Assembly (NCBI GenBank): GCA_040877935.1
Contig: JBBDNB010000048.1
Coordinates: forward strand, 62,001 to 126,000
DNA: 64,000 bases
Source: Chitinophagales bacterium
GTDB lineage: Bacteria > Bacteroidota > Bacteroidia > Chitinophagales > CAIOSU01
Direction: 5' to 3'
The position numbers were made by a program, and so were the translations under genes. Below, one piece after another: positions 35,730-45,093 of this stretch. Within the stretch, counting starts at the first letter, position 1; each line of letters begins with the position of its first letter. The notes below the pieces were generated by a model. That model did not search any database, was not told the DNA's origin, and saw only the letters and a program-made list of their open reading frames with translations.

Positions 35730-37211
35730 ATGATTGATTTTTCAAAGAAATTAGGCTTGTTTTTGGGCTTTTTATTTGTAAGTGTGTGGACTTTAGCCCA
35801 ATCACCTTATGAAGCGTTGCGCTATTCTGAAACAACTTTTCTCGGTTCTTCCAGAGGCAGAGCGCTATCCGGTGCATTCGGTGCGCTTGGGGCAGATTTT
35901 ACAGCAATTGGAGTCAATCCCGGAGGCGTTGGGATGTTTCGTAAGAGCGAGTTTGTTGCTACATTAGGACTTCAGGCAAGAAGTAATTTTTCAGGTTATG
36001 CCAATAGCGAAACCGATGACCTGCGCGTCCGTGCCAACATCCCCAATATCGGTTTTATATACACCAAACTATTTGTGGATGACAGCGGAAGAAAAACAAA
36101 AGGCAAATGGACCTCCTTTAATTTTGCTGTGGGAATCAATCGTACTGCAGATTTTAATGAGCACCGCTTTTGGGAATCTAAAAATGCCAGACGCTCTTTA
36201 CTTCCTGCACTTGCAAATGAGCTCAATGGATTAGGGCCCAATCAAATTTCAATGGGAACTGCATCAGCAGAGGCCGTGATGGGCTGGAATTCTTATCTGC
36301 TGAATCCATTGCCTAATGATACTTTGTCTTATTCTTCTGTTACAGACAATCGAGAAATAACACAAAGAATCAACTCTGAAATCCAGGGTGGCATCAATGA
36401 TATTTCCATTACGCTTGGGGCGAATTACAATGATAGATTGTACTTTGGAGTTTATCTGGGCATTCCGGTTCTGCGCTACACAGAAAACATAACCCACAGG
36501 GAGTTGGATGAAGAAAATGCCTATACCGGCTTTGACAATTTTCGAATGGAACAGGAGCTCTCTACAATGGGTATTGGCTTTAATACAAGAATTGGCTTGC
36601 TTTACCGGGTCAATAATTATTTCAGGGTAGGTGCTTCTATTCATTCACCAACTTTTTATGGCCTTCAGGATGAGTTTTCAGGAAGTATCAGCAGTGATTT
36701 AGATACCACAACCCATCGCTACGAGACTGCAGAAGGGAGTTTTGATTACAGTCTTTCCACACCCTGGCGTTTTAATGCAAGTACAGCTGTACTGTTTGGA
36801 AAATATGGTTTCTTCTCGCTTGATTATGAATATGTTGATTATAGAAAAGCGCGCTATTTTCTCGACAGTGATTATTCTACATTTGAAAATGTGTTGAATG
36901 AAAGTGTAGATAATATCGCACAAAATGCTTCTAATATTCGGGCAGGAGTAGAGTTTGCAATTGGCCTGTTCAGGATTAGAGGAGGATATGCTATTTATGG
37001 GTCTTCACTGAGTGGTGAATCCTTTCTTGGAAGAAACTCAGGGCAAATGGCCTCAGGGGGTGTCGGATTTCGCTTAGAAAAGGTTTATCTGGATTTTGCT
37101 TATAACAGGTTGATCTACAAAGAGCGCCTGAATGTACTTTTCAATGGCATTCAATCAACCGACAAGGTAGTGCGCAATATGGTAACGGCTACTGTGGGTT
37201 ATAGGTTTTAA
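35730..37211 (+). CDS. FadL/OmpP1-like outer membrane beta-barrel protein
   Basis: A 493-residue outer membrane protein. It has a signal peptide (about 1-24), then a FadL-family-like N-terminus (RALSGAFGALGADFTAIGVNPGGVGMFRKSEF), amphipathic barrel strands, and an aromatic end (VGYRF). FadL-like barrels carry hydrophobic substrates, but members in this phylum are seldom characterised. It follows the low-complexity protein by 28 bp and ends at a strong terminator. I infer the two genes form an operon. Confidence 0.82.
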   Translation: MIDFSKKLGLFLGFLFVSVWTLAQSPYEALRYSETTFLGSSRGRALSGAFGALGADFTAIGVNPGGVGMFRKSEFVATLGLQARSNFSGYANSETDDLRVRANIPNIGFIYTKLFVDDSGRKTKGKWTSFNFAVGINRTADFNEHRFWESKNARRSLLPALANELNGLGPNQISMGTASAEAVMGWNSYLLNPLPNDTLSYSSVTDNREITQRINSEIQGGINDISITLGANYNDRLYFGVYLGIPVLRYTENITHRELDEENAYTGFDNFRMEQELSTMGIGFNTRIGLLYRVNNYFRVGASIHSPTFYGLQDEFSGSISSDLDTTTHRYETAEGSFDYSLSTPWRFNASTAVLFGKYGFFSLDYEYVDYRKARYFLDSDYSTFENVLNESVDNIAQNASNIRAGVEFAIGLFRIRGGYAIYGSSLSGESFLGRNSGQMASGGVGFRLEKVYLDFAYNRLIYKERLNVLFNGIQSTDKVVRNMVTATVGYRF

Positions 37212-37235
37212 CCTATCGGTCTTTCAGAAAATAAA

Positions 37236-37257
37236 AAACCCCGGTTGTCCGGGGTTT
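37236..37257. terminator. Bidirectional rho-independent terminator between the FadL-like gene and gltA
   Basis: AAACCCCGG, loop TTGT and CCGGGGTTT form a perfect 9-bp stem. T-runs follow in the plus direction (AATTTTTT) and A-runs precede it, so it can serve both converging genes. Confidence 0.9.
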
Positions 37258-37269
37258 AATTTTTTGGGG

Positions 37270-38556
37270 TTATCGTTTATTTAATGGAGGAAATTCGCGT
37301 TGATTGTGGCCGGTATATATTTGTCTTGGCCTACCAATCGGTTGTTTTTCATCAATCATTTCTTTCCATTGAGCAACCCATCCCGGTAAACGGCCAAGTG
37401 CAAACAGTACCGTAAACATTTGTACTGGGAAGCCAATAGCCCTGTATATAATACCTGAATAGAAATCTACATTTGGGAAGAGTTTTCTATCAACAAAATA
37501 ATCATCTTTCAATGCAGTTTTTTCCAGTTTTTTAGCAATATCAAGGATTGGATCATTAATGCCGAGTTTGTCCAGTACTTTGTCACAGGCATCTTTAATC
37601 AGGAGTGCGCGCGGGTCAAAGTTTTTATAAACACGGTGTCCAAAGCCCATTAAACGGAAAGGATCGTTTTTGTCTTTGGCTTTATTGATCCATTTTTCTA
37701 CACTTCCGCCATCTTTCTTGATATTCTCCAGCATCTCAATCACTTTCTGATTGGCACCTCCGTGAAGCGGTCCCCAAAGTGCTGCAATGCCTGCCGAAAT
37801 TGAAGCGTAAAGATTGGCCTGAGAAGACCCTACAATTCTCACTGTGGATGTAGAACAGTTTTGCTCGTGATCGGCATGAAGGATCAATAATTTATTCATA
37901 GCATCTACAACCACAGGATCTACTTCGTATGATTCGGTAACATGACCGAAAGTCATATACAAATAGTTCGAAACATAGTCGAGATCATTTCTTGGGTACA
38001 TGATCGGATGCCCTGCAGATTTTTTATAAATCATAGAGCAAAGCGTTGGCATTTTAGCCAACAGACGGATCATGGTCAGTTCCTTTTCCTCATTGGATCG
38101 GTTTGGATCCAGTGAGTTGGGGTAGAAAGAGGAAAGCGAAGATACCATTGCGATCAATTGCCCCATTGGGTGTGATGCTGTAGGATAAGCATCAAAAATA
38201 TGTTTGGTGTCTTCATGAACGAGGGTGTGTCTTGTGATTTTTTCTTCAAAAGCACTGAGTTGTTTTGCATTGGGCAACTCACCATTGAATAACAAGTAAC
38301 ATACCTCTATAAAAGAAGAATTATTGGTCAGATCTTCGATAGAATAACCCCGATATCTAAGGATTCCTTCTTCACCATTTAAAAAAGTGATTTCGCTGGT
38401 AGTCGCACCGGTATTTTTATAACCTGTATCGAGGGTTACATAACCGGTTTCAGCTCTAAGGCTCTTTATATCAAAGGCTTTTTCGTTTTCAGTTCCGGTA
38501 AATACCGGAAATTCGTAAGTCTTATCTTCGAGGGTTAATTTCGCTTTTTCTGACAT
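37270..38556 (-). CDS. gltA: Citrate synthase
   Basis: A 428-residue type II (hexameric, Gram-negative type) citrate synthase that condenses acetyl-CoA with oxaloacetate in the TCA cycle. Motifs include LHADHEQNCSTSTVRIVGSS (first active-site His), LWGPLHGGANQ (second His) and GFGHRVYKNFDPRA (with the substrate-binding residues). The catalytic Asp lies in the later VDFYSGIIYRAIGFP. The N-terminal beta-domain (residues 1-50) is present as in NADH-regulated forms. The gene is monocistronic. Confidence 0.97.
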   Translation of the reverse strand: MSEKAKLTLEDKTYEFPVFTGTENEKAFDIKSLRAETGYVTLDTGYKNTGATTSEITFLNGEEGILRYRGYSIEDLTNNSSFIEVCYLLFNGELPNAKQLSAFEEKITRHTLVHEDTKHIFDAYPTASHPMGQLIAMVSSLSSFYPNSLDPNRSNEEKELTMIRLLAKMPTLCSMIYKKSAGHPIMYPRNDLDYVSNYLYMTFGHVTESYEVDPVVVDAMNKLLILHADHEQNCSTSTVRIVGSSQANLYASISAGIAALWGPLHGGANQKVIEMLENIKKDGGSVEKWINKAKDKNDPFRLMGFGHRVYKNFDPRALLIKDACDKVLDKLGINDPILDIAKKLEKTALKDDYFVDRKLFPNVDFYSGIIYRAIGFPVQMFTVLFALGRLPGWVAQWKEMIDEKQPIGRPRQIYTGHNQREFPPLNKR

Positions 38557-38589
38557 TTTGGTTTATAGAATTTTTATTTGAGATTGCAG

Positions 38590-38597
38590 CAAATGTA
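38590..38597 (-). promoter_or_regulatory. Probable -7 box (TACATTTG) for gltA
   Basis: The minus strand reads TACATTTG 34 bp before the gltA start codon. The -33 region is AT-rich without a clear TTG. Confidence 0.4.
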
Positions 38598-38740
38598 CGG
38601 AATCGGGGTTGAATTTTAAAAAAAATGATTGTCCGAAACATTTGGGATTCGGGCTTAAGGCTATTTCTTAATATTGTTTAACAGTTTTTCATTGATCTCA
38701 TATTACTTGGAAAAGTATAAATATTAAGCTGTGTGTTGTT

Positions 38741-40099
38741 CTATTCTTTTTCATCCGTATCCAGTGCTTTTCTAAGCAAATCTTCCGGCAATTGCTTTTT
38801 GCTTCTAGCGCCCAATTGTTTGATTTTCTCAGCCCGGCTTATCAAGTTGCCCCGTCCTTCACTCAGCTTGTTCATGGCATTGCTAAATGATCGGTTGCTT
38901 TGGTCTAATCTGCTTCCCAGATCCGTCATATCATCGACAAAGCCTTTGAATTTATCGTAAAGATTCCCGGCATTTTCAGCAATTTCTATCACGTTTTGGC
39001 TTTGGTATTCGTTTTTCCAGATATTGGCAATGGTTTTCATGGTCGCCAGAAGGGTAGAAGGAGTTACAATAACAATATTGTTTGCAAAGGCCTCATTAAA
39101 CAAGTCTTGTTTGTTTTCTATAGCCAGCGAAAAAGCAGACTCTATGGGCACGAAAAGCAAAATAAAATCCAGTGATCCAATTTTATAAAGATCCTGGTAT
39201 TGCTTTCTGTCAAGGCTTTTGAAATGACTGCGCAATGATTGTATATGTCCGTTCAGGTAAAATGCTTTCTCTTTTTCATCTTCAGTATTAATATATTGCT
39301 CATAGGCAGTGAGCGATACCTTCGAGTCAATAATTACTTTTTTCTGGTCGGGCAAATGCACGATAACATCGGGTTGAAAACGCTTGTTTTCATCTGTGGT
39401 AAAACTCGTTTGGGTGTCGTATTCCCGGCCTTTTTGCAAGCCAGACATTTCAAGAATGCGTTCCAAAACCATTTCGCCCCAATTGCCCTGGGTTTTTGAA
39501 TCGCCTTTGAGCGCTTTGGTCAAATTGTGTGCTTCGTCCTGCAATTGTTTGTTGAGGTCGCGCAGGCTCTTCAATTCATGTGAGAGTTCGGAGCGTTCCT
39601 TTGATCCCCTGATGTATGTTTCATTGATGGTTTTCTTAAAATCTTCAATACGCTCTTTCAATGGATCAAAAACATCCTTTAATTTTTCCTTATTGAGCTC
39701 AGTGAATTTGGTCGATTTTTCATCAAGAATGCGGTTGGCGATCAGTTCAAATTCTTTGTGAAACCTTTCCTGTAGATTTTCAATATCTGCTTTTTGCTCC
39801 ACCAATTTTTCAAGTAGATTTTCATTTCGGGTTTCTAATTCAGCAACTTTAGACTCAGATTTGCGATAGGCGTATTGCTCTTCCTCTCTTTTTACTTGCA
39901 AATTATCCAGTTGCTCTTTAAGCAAGAGGCTCCTTTCTTTCAATTTTTCCGCTTCCAGTGTAATATTTTGTTTTTCTGCTTCTGATTGTTCAAATTCATC
40001 AAATGAAATTTGCTTATTGTTTTTGTGTTTGAAATACATAAATAGTACCCCAAATATAAATCCAATAAACAATCCGCCTATGCTGCTTATTATATCCAC
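38741..40099 (-). CDS. rmuC: RmuC family DNA recombination protein
   Basis: A 452-residue protein with an N-terminal membrane segment (IGGLFIGFIFGVLFMYF), a long coiled coil (about 30-190), and the RmuC nuclease-like domain. That domain shows TQGNWGEMVLERILEMSGL, RFQPDVIVHLPDQKKVIIDSKVSLTAYE and IVTPSTLLATMKTIANIWKNEYQ. RmuC limits inversions at short inverted repeats in Escherichia coli; its activity is inferred from a PD-(D/E)XK-like fold. The tail is acidic and lysine-rich. Confidence 0.95.
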   Translation of the reverse strand: MDIISSIGGLFIGFIFGVLFMYFKHKNNKQISFDEFEQSEAEKQNITLEAEKLKERSLLLKEQLDNLQVKREEEQYAYRKSESKVAELETRNENLLEKLVEQKADIENLQERFHKEFELIANRILDEKSTKFTELNKEKLKDVFDPLKERIEDFKKTINETYIRGSKERSELSHELKSLRDLNKQLQDEAHNLTKALKGDSKTQGNWGEMVLERILEMSGLQKGREYDTQTSFTTDENKRFQPDVIVHLPDQKKVIIDSKVSLTAYEQYINTEDEKEKAFYLNGHIQSLRSHFKSLDRKQYQDLYKIGSLDFILLFVPIESAFSLAIENKQDLFNEAFANNIVIVTPSTLLATMKTIANIWKNEYQSQNVIEIAENAGNLYDKFKGFVDDMTDLGSRLDQSNRSFSNAMNKLSEGRGNLISRAEKIKQLGARSKKQLPEDLLRKALDTDEKE

Positions 40100-40123
40100 G
40101 AATAAATTGTTCTAAGTAAACAA

Positions 40124-40212
40124 CCTCGGGGCAAGCCCACGAGGCATTTGTTTGAAAAAAATACTTTTGATTACGAGGCAAGCCTCGGAGCATTTAAATC
40201 TCGATTATCGAG
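40124..40212. repeat. Cluster of three small hairpins between rmuC and proline dehydrogenase
   Basis: Three short inverted repeats lie in 89 bp: CCTCGGGG/CCC(A)CGAGG at 40124-40144, CGAGGC-AA-GCCTCG at 40174-40187, and CTCGA-TTA-TCGAG at 40200-40212. The first two share the GGCAAGCC core in related sequence. This looks like a degenerate mobile or interspersed repeat rather than a promoter. The rest of this 172-bp gap is AT-rich. Confidence 0.55.
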
Positions 40213-40271
40213 TAAAAATTTTAAAACTAAATCTGTGAAAACTAGCGTATTTTCGCCCTTGTTTTCAAGCT

Positions 40272-41471
40272 ATGAATAATAAAGATACAAAGACCAAAAG
40301 ACTCTCTTTCGAGAATACTGCCATTGCTTTTGCCGATAAGAGTGATTTGGAGTTAAAAGAGGCTTATTGGATGTATAAACTGATCAACAATGGAACCCTG
40401 GTGGAATTGGGCAGTTTTTTTACAAATATGGCATTGAAATTCCGTTTTCCGGTAAAACCTGTAGTCAAGGCAACTGTTTTCAAACTTTTTGTGGGAGGTG
40501 AAAGCCTGGAAGAAGCACGTCCGAAAATCGAGCGCCTGGCCGGTTATGGCATAAATACCATTTTGGATTATGGAGTAGAAGCCAAATCTTCTGAATACGA
40601 TTACAACAAGACCTTGCAGGAAAAATTGAATGCCATTGCTTTTGCCGGAAATCAAAAATCAGTAAAAGTGCTCTCTTGCAAAATTACCGGACTCGGGCGT
40701 TTCAGGCTGTTTGAGAAAGTACATGCCGGAGAGCGGATAAGTTTGACAGAAGAGCGCGAAATGGAAAGAGTGGTAGATCGCGTAGAGCAATTGTGTGAAG
40801 CTGCAAAAAGGCAGAATATTGCGCTGTTTTTTGACGCAGAAGAAAGCTGGATTCAGAGACCGCTGGACATTATCATTCGCGAGATGATGGAACAATTCAA
40901 CCAAGAAAAAGTGATAGTTTACAATACCTACCAGATGTACCTGAAAAATCGCTCAGAGGATATGAAGCAACACTACAAAGATGCTTTGGAAAGCGGTTTT
41001 AAGTTTGGTGTAAAACTGGTGCGCGGGGCCTATATGGAAAAAGAAAGAGATCGTGCCCATAAAATGAATTATCCTTCTCCGATTTATGACAACAAGCCCG
41101 CTGTTGATGAGGCGTATAACAAAGCACTGCGCTATTGTTTGGACGATGTGAAAAATATCGCACTGTGTGCAGCTACCCATAATGAGGAAAGCTGTATGTA
41201 TCTGGCAGATGAAATTGAAAAAAGTAAAATCTCAAACGATCATCCGCACCTGATGTTTGCCCAGCTTTTGGGAATGGGCGAAAACCTCACCTTTAATTTA
41301 GCCGATTATGGTTTTCATACAGCTAAACTGGTGCCATTTGGCCCGGTCAAAGATGTGATTCCTTACCTGATAAGGCGCGCTCGTGAAAACAGTTCAGCAG
41401 AAGGGCAAATGAGCAGGGAATTATCACTTTTGAAAAATGAGATTGAGCGCAGACGTATTTTCTCTGTATAA
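40272..41471 (+). CDS. Proline dehydrogenase
   Basis: A 399-residue monofunctional FAD enzyme that oxidises proline to pyrroline-5-carboxylate. The TIM-barrel motifs include GYGINTILDYGVEAK, LFFDAEESW, VKLVRGAYMEKERDRA and the C-terminal RRARENSSAEGQ, which binds the substrate carboxylate. No pyrroline-5-carboxylate dehydrogenase domain is fused, unlike PutA. It is monocistronic and converges with the amidotransferase gene 24 bp away. Confidence 0.95.
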   Translation: MNNKDTKTKRLSFENTAIAFADKSDLELKEAYWMYKLINNGTLVELGSFFTNMALKFRFPVKPVVKATVFKLFVGGESLEEARPKIERLAGYGINTILDYGVEAKSSEYDYNKTLQEKLNAIAFAGNQKSVKVLSCKITGLGRFRLFEKVHAGERISLTEEREMERVVDRVEQLCEAAKRQNIALFFDAEESWIQRPLDIIIREMMEQFNQEKVIVYNTYQMYLKNRSEDMKQHYKDALESGFKFGVKLVRGAYMEKERDRAHKMNYPSPIYDNKPAVDEAYNKALRYCLDDVKNIALCAATHNEESCMYLADEIEKSKISNDHPHLMFAQLLGMGENLTFNLADYGFHTAKLVPFGPVKDVIPYLIRRARENSSAEGQMSRELSLLKNEIERRRIFSV

Positions 41472-41495
41472 CTTTCAGGCTTGTTTCCATAAGGC

Positions 41496-42071
41496 CTAAA
41501 GCCCCGATAGTTTCAGCCAGTTTTCCAATATTTTCAATCCGTATTCACTCAGTATGGATTCTGGATGGAACTGAATCCCGTAAATATTTTTATCCCGATG
41601 TTTTATGGCCATAATGGTGCCATCTTCGGTTTTTGCTAATATCTGTAAGGGGCTGTTTTGCTGCAATTGGATAGCCAGGGAGTGATAACGCATTACTTTA
41701 AAGTTATTTGGCAAACTTTTAAACAAAGGCTCATTTTTTTGTGCAACATACATTTCATTTGCCTTTCCGTGTACCGGGGTTTGCATTTCATAGAGCGTGT
41801 CTCCAAAATACTGCCCTATCGCCTGATGTCCGAGGCATACGCCTAAAATCGGTATTTTTCCACTGGCCTTTTCAATCAATATTTTACAGAGTGGGGCTTT
41901 AGCAGGCTTTTCTGGACCGGGCGATAAGACAATGCTTTTTACTTTTTGAAAATCGATTTTCTGCCATTCCAGGGAATCACTTCTCAGTACTTTGTAATCA
42001 ATACCAAGTTGTCTGAAGTAATCGTACAAGTTGTAAGTAAATGAATCGTAATTGTCTAAAAGCAGATGCAT
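41496..42071 (-). CDS. Glutamine amidotransferase, anthranilate/aminodeoxychorismate synthase component II
   Basis: A 191-residue class I amidotransferase that supplies ammonia to an aromatic synthase. The catalytic Cys is in GVCLGHQAIGQYFG, and His and Glu are in QFHPESILSEYG. The N-terminal LLLDNYDSFTYNLYDYF is typical of TrpG and PabA, which cannot be separated by sequence alone. No trpE, pabB or other trp gene is nearby, which slightly favours PabA. I chose the ATG at 42071, 10 bp after the CvpA stop, over an upstream Met that overlaps the CvpA gene. Confidence 0.93.
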   Translation of the reverse strand: MHLLLDNYDSFTYNLYDYFRQLGIDYKVLRSDSLEWQKIDFQKVKSIVLSPGPEKPAKAPLCKILIEKASGKIPILGVCLGHQAIGQYFGDTLYEMQTPVHGKANEMYVAQKNEPLFKSLPNNFKVMRYHSLAIQLQQNSPLQILAKTEDGTIMAIKHRDKNIYGIQFHPESILSEYGLKILENWLKLSGL

Positions 42072-42081
42072 TGCAGAACAC

Positions 42082-42600
42082 TTATTTTTTAAGGTATTCA
42101 CTCAATTGCTCAAATAAGCCATTGAACCAGGGCAGTATTTCAGATAGAAAACTGTAGGTAATAGGTGCAATGGGCATGATAAAATTGAAAGTATTGGATT
42201 CCGTTTTTTGTGCTTCGCTGATGAGCGCCATTTGATCGGCAAACCACAAAAATGTGCTGAATACCAGCGTGAGCACCAGGCACCAAAGCAAGGCTCCCAG
42301 CAATTGATTGATAAAATTGAGGTATAGCGTTTTAAGAACACTTTCAACAGCCCAGGCCACTGTTCTCACCAATAATATTACTACAATAAAAAGCAGTAGA
42401 AATACGCCAATGGAAATATAAACCGATTCCAAATTAAAGGTATCCTGAATCAATACAATGAGTTGGCCGCTGTATTTCAGTGCTGCAGCCAGACCCAAAA
42501 AAAGCGCTAAAATGCTAAAAATGGAATGCACCAATCCCCTTCTGAAACCCAGAAAAAAGCCAAAAGCCAAAAAGGCCAGATATACAATGTCAACGACCAT
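42082..42600 (-). CDS. CvpA family membrane protein
   Basis: A 172-residue integral membrane protein. It has four hydrophobic segments (about 2-22, 28-48, 60-85, 100-122) and the family's FGFFLGFRRGLVHSIFSILAL start. CvpA is needed for colicin V production and is linked to envelope stress tolerance in Escherichia coli. It sits 3 bp after the YqeY-like gene and just upstream of the amidotransferase gene, so the three likely form one operon. Confidence 0.9.
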   Translation of the reverse strand: MVVDIVYLAFLAFGFFLGFRRGLVHSIFSILALFLGLAAALKYSGQLIVLIQDTFNLESVYISIGVFLLLFIVVILLVRTVAWAVESVLKTLYLNFINQLLGALLWCLVLTLVFSTFLWFADQMALISEAQKTESNTFNFIMPIAPITYSFLSEILPWFNGLFEQLSEYLKK

Positions 42601-42603
42601 TGA

Positions 42604-43050
42604 TTAGCCCAAGAGCGATTTCACGATATCCGCAATCATTTTACCATCTGCTTTTCCGGCAAATTTCTGATTGGCAATGCCCATCACCTTACCCATGTCT
42701 TTCATGGAAGAAGCACCGGTATCGGCTACGATCTTTTCGAGTTCTGCTTTCACCTCTGCCTCGCTCATTTGCTCGGGCATAAATTTTTCTATCACAGCAA
42801 TTTCAGCCGCTTCTTTGTCCGCCAGATCATCGCGATTTTGTTCCTTGAAAGTCGCCATAGCATCTTTTCTTTGCTTTAGCTCTTTTTGCAAAATCTTGAG
42901 CTCAGCAGCTTCATCCAGTTCCGTGCCTACTTTTTCGGTTTTTGCCAGCATAATGGCAGATTTAACGGCACGCAAAGCGCGCAAACTGTCTTGGTCTTTT
43001 TCCTTCATGGCCGTTTTCATGGCCGTCATTATATTTTGTTCTAAACTCAT
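42604..43050 (-). CDS. GatB/YqeY domain protein
   Basis: A 148-residue protein equal to the tail domain of GatB. The sequence starts MSLEQNIMTAMKTAMKEKD and has LRALRAVKSAIMLAKTEK, FMPEQMSEAEV and KDMGKVMGIANQKFAGKADG. These are the usual YqeY motifs. The domain may act on tRNA-dependent amidation, but the stand-alone protein's role is uncertain. It is first in the probable yqeY-cvpA-amidotransferase operon. Confidence 0.93.
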   Translation of the reverse strand: MSLEQNIMTAMKTAMKEKDQDSLRALRAVKSAIMLAKTEKVGTELDEAAELKILQKELKQRKDAMATFKEQNRDDLADKEAAEIAVIEKFMPEQMSEAEVKAELEKIVADTGASSMKDMGKVMGIANQKFAGKADGKMIADIVKSLLG

Positions 43051-43083
43051 GGCTGTAATTTTTATTCGAAGTTAATGAAAAAA

Positions 43084-43162
43084 GAACGCTGATGACACAG
43101 ATATAGCGGGTTTACCGCTGAAACATCAGCGAATATCATGATGATCAGCGGCATCAGCGTTC
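43084..43162. repeat. 79-bp palindromic repeat with 11-bp terminal inverted repeats
   Basis: GAACGCTGATG at the left end is exactly complementary to CATCAGCGTTC at the right end. Inside, AGCGG and CCGCT form a second stem, and several ATCAGCG-like units recur. Repeats of this GAACGCTGATG...CATCAGCGTTC form are familiar from intergenic regions of Bacteroidota. The element spans the gap between the YqeY gene and the carbamoyltransferase start. Confidence 0.7.
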
Positions 43163-43203
43163 CATTCCCTCCATTCCCCAAAATAAACTATTTTCGCAAT
43201 GCT

Positions 43204-45063
43204 ATGAAGATAATCGGGATTTCGGCTTTTTACCACGATTCGGCTGCTGTTTTGCTCAGCGATGGCGCAATTGTAGCGGCAGCACAGGAAGAGCGATTTA
43301 CCCGCAAAAAACACGATGAGGGTTTTCCTGCCAATGCCCTGAAATTTTGCCTAAAAAAAGGCAATTGCCAACTCGAAGACATCGACTATATCGTTTTTTA
43401 CGACAAGCCTTTTTTGAAATTTGAGCGATTGCTGGAAACCTATTATGCCTTTGCCCCAAAAGGTTTGCGTTCCTTTTTAAGTGCCATGCCCATTTGGATG
43501 AAGGAAAAACTTTTCCTCAAGCGATTGCTCAAGGAAGAACTCAATAAGCTGGGAAAATTCGATGCCAAAAAGCAAAAGATTCTATACAGCGAGCATCATT
43601 TGGCACACGCTGCCTCTACCTTTTTTGTGTCTCCTTTTGAGGAGTCTGCCATACTCACCATTGATGGTGTGGGCGAATGGGCAACGGCAAGTCTAGCCAT
43701 GGGAAAAGGCAATGACATTCAAATTTTGAAAGAACTGCACTTCCCGCATTCGCTGGGTTTGCTCTATTCTGCCTTCACTTATTTTTTGGGCTTTAGGGTC
43801 AATTCCGGGGAATACAAACTGATGGGACTGGCGCCCTACGGCAATCCAGAGGATCCACAGACAAAGGAGTTTGTCGATTTGATCAAAAGCAAATTGATAG
43901 ACCTGAAGGCGGATGGTTCCGTGTGGCTGGATCAATCGTATTTTGATTATGCCACCGGGCTGCGCATGGCGAATGATAAAAAATGGGAACAGCTTTTTGG
44001 CTTTGCGCGCAGAAGTGAAAAAGAGGCATTGCAGCAAAAGCATTGCAACCTGGCCATGGCTATACAGCAGGTAACAGAGGAAGTGGTGTTGAAAATGGCT
44101 GAGTATTTAAAAGAACTTACGGGCCAACAAAATATTTGCTTGTCAGGTGGTGTGGCACTCAATTGTGTGGCCAATGGAAAATTGGAAGAAGCTGGGATTT
44201 TTGAAAACATCTACATACAACCTGCTGCCGGAGATGCTGGAGGGGCTTTGGGCGCAGCGATTTCCACGCATTTTATGTATTTGCAAAATGAAAGAACTGC
44301 GCCAAAAAATGGTATTGATAGCATTTTGTACAGCTACCTCGGCCCTGAATTTTCCAATGCTGAAATTCAAAGCACTTTAGATGGTTTTAAAGCGGATTAT
44401 CAATTATTGGAAACCCATCAGATTTCTAAAGAAACCGCCAAACTACTGGCAGATGGAAAAGTAGTAGGTTGGTTTCAGGGGGGTATGGAGTGGGGGCCAC
44501 GGGCATTGGGCAACCGTAGTATTTTAGGCGATCCAGGTCGCAGCGATATGCAGAAAAAACTGAACCTTAAAATAAAATACCGCGAAGGTTTTCGTCCTTT
44601 TGCACCTATCGTAATTGAGGAAGATGCCCATCAGTTTTTTGAAATGAAAGGTCCTTCGCCTTATATGCTCATGGTAAAACCCGTTCAGCAATCTATTCGC
44701 AAACCGCTGCCCAGTGATTTTTATGATATGGAATTGATGGAAAGATTGAAAATCGAACGCTCTACTTTACCCGCCATTACCCATTTGGATTTTAGCGCAC
44801 GCATTCAAACCGTTTCCAAAGATTCCAATGAGAGGCTCTATGATTTGCTTCAAAATTTCAAGCAGGAAAAAGGCTATGGGGTTTTGGTTAATACCAGTTT
44901 TAATGTGCGTGGCGAACCCATTGTCTGCACGCCCGAAGATGCCTACCATTGCTTTATGAATACCGAAATGGATGCCCTTGCGATTGGAGATTTTCTACTG
45001 CTAAAAGAAAAACAGCCGAATTGGGAAAAGAAAAGTGCTGAAGAGTTGTTTGGGTTAGATTGA
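43204..45063 (+). CDS. Carbamoyltransferase, NodU/TobZ/CmcH family
   Basis: A 619-residue enzyme that transfers a carbamoyl group, via carbamoyl-AMP, to a hydroxyl of a sugar or secondary metabolite. The N-terminal Kae1-like domain has ISAFYHDSAAV, the metal-site SEHHLAHAAST and TIDGVGEWATAS. The C-terminal domain (from about 390) has WFQGGMEWGPRALGNRSIL, KYREGFRPFAPIV and NTSFNVRGEPIV. The frame is open 66 bp upstream, into the palindromic repeat, but the ATG at 43204 (MKIIGISAFYHD) is the natural family start. No partner biosynthetic genes are visible, so the acceptor is unknown. A remnant of a second copy lies downstream at 45560. Confidence 0.95.
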   Translation: MKIIGISAFYHDSAAVLLSDGAIVAAAQEERFTRKKHDEGFPANALKFCLKKGNCQLEDIDYIVFYDKPFLKFERLLETYYAFAPKGLRSFLSAMPIWMKEKLFLKRLLKEELNKLGKFDAKKQKILYSEHHLAHAASTFFVSPFEESAILTIDGVGEWATASLAMGKGNDIQILKELHFPHSLGLLYSAFTYFLGFRVNSGEYKLMGLAPYGNPEDPQTKEFVDLIKSKLIDLKADGSVWLDQSYFDYATGLRMANDKKWEQLFGFARRSEKEALQQKHCNLAMAIQQVTEEVVLKMAEYLKELTGQQNICLSGGVALNCVANGKLEEAGIFENIYIQPAAGDAGGALGAAISTHFMYLQNERTAPKNGIDSILYSYLGPEFSNAEIQSTLDGFKADYQLLETHQISKETAKLLADGKVVGWFQGGMEWGPRALGNRSILGDPGRSDMQKKLNLKIKYREGFRPFAPIVIEEDAHQFFEMKGPSPYMLMVKPVQQSIRKPLPSDFYDMELMERLKIERSTLPAITHLDFSARIQTVSKDSNERLYDLLQNFKQEKGYGVLVNTSFNVRGEPIVCTPEDAYHCFMNTEMDALAIGDFLLLKEKQPNWEKKSAEELFGLD

Positions 45064-45093
45064 TTTTAATTTACTCAAAATGCACTTCCGCGA

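Noticed and set aside
43138-43203. Extended N-terminus of the carbamoyltransferase
   Set aside because: The extra 22 residues come from the palindromic repeat and do not resemble the family N-terminus.
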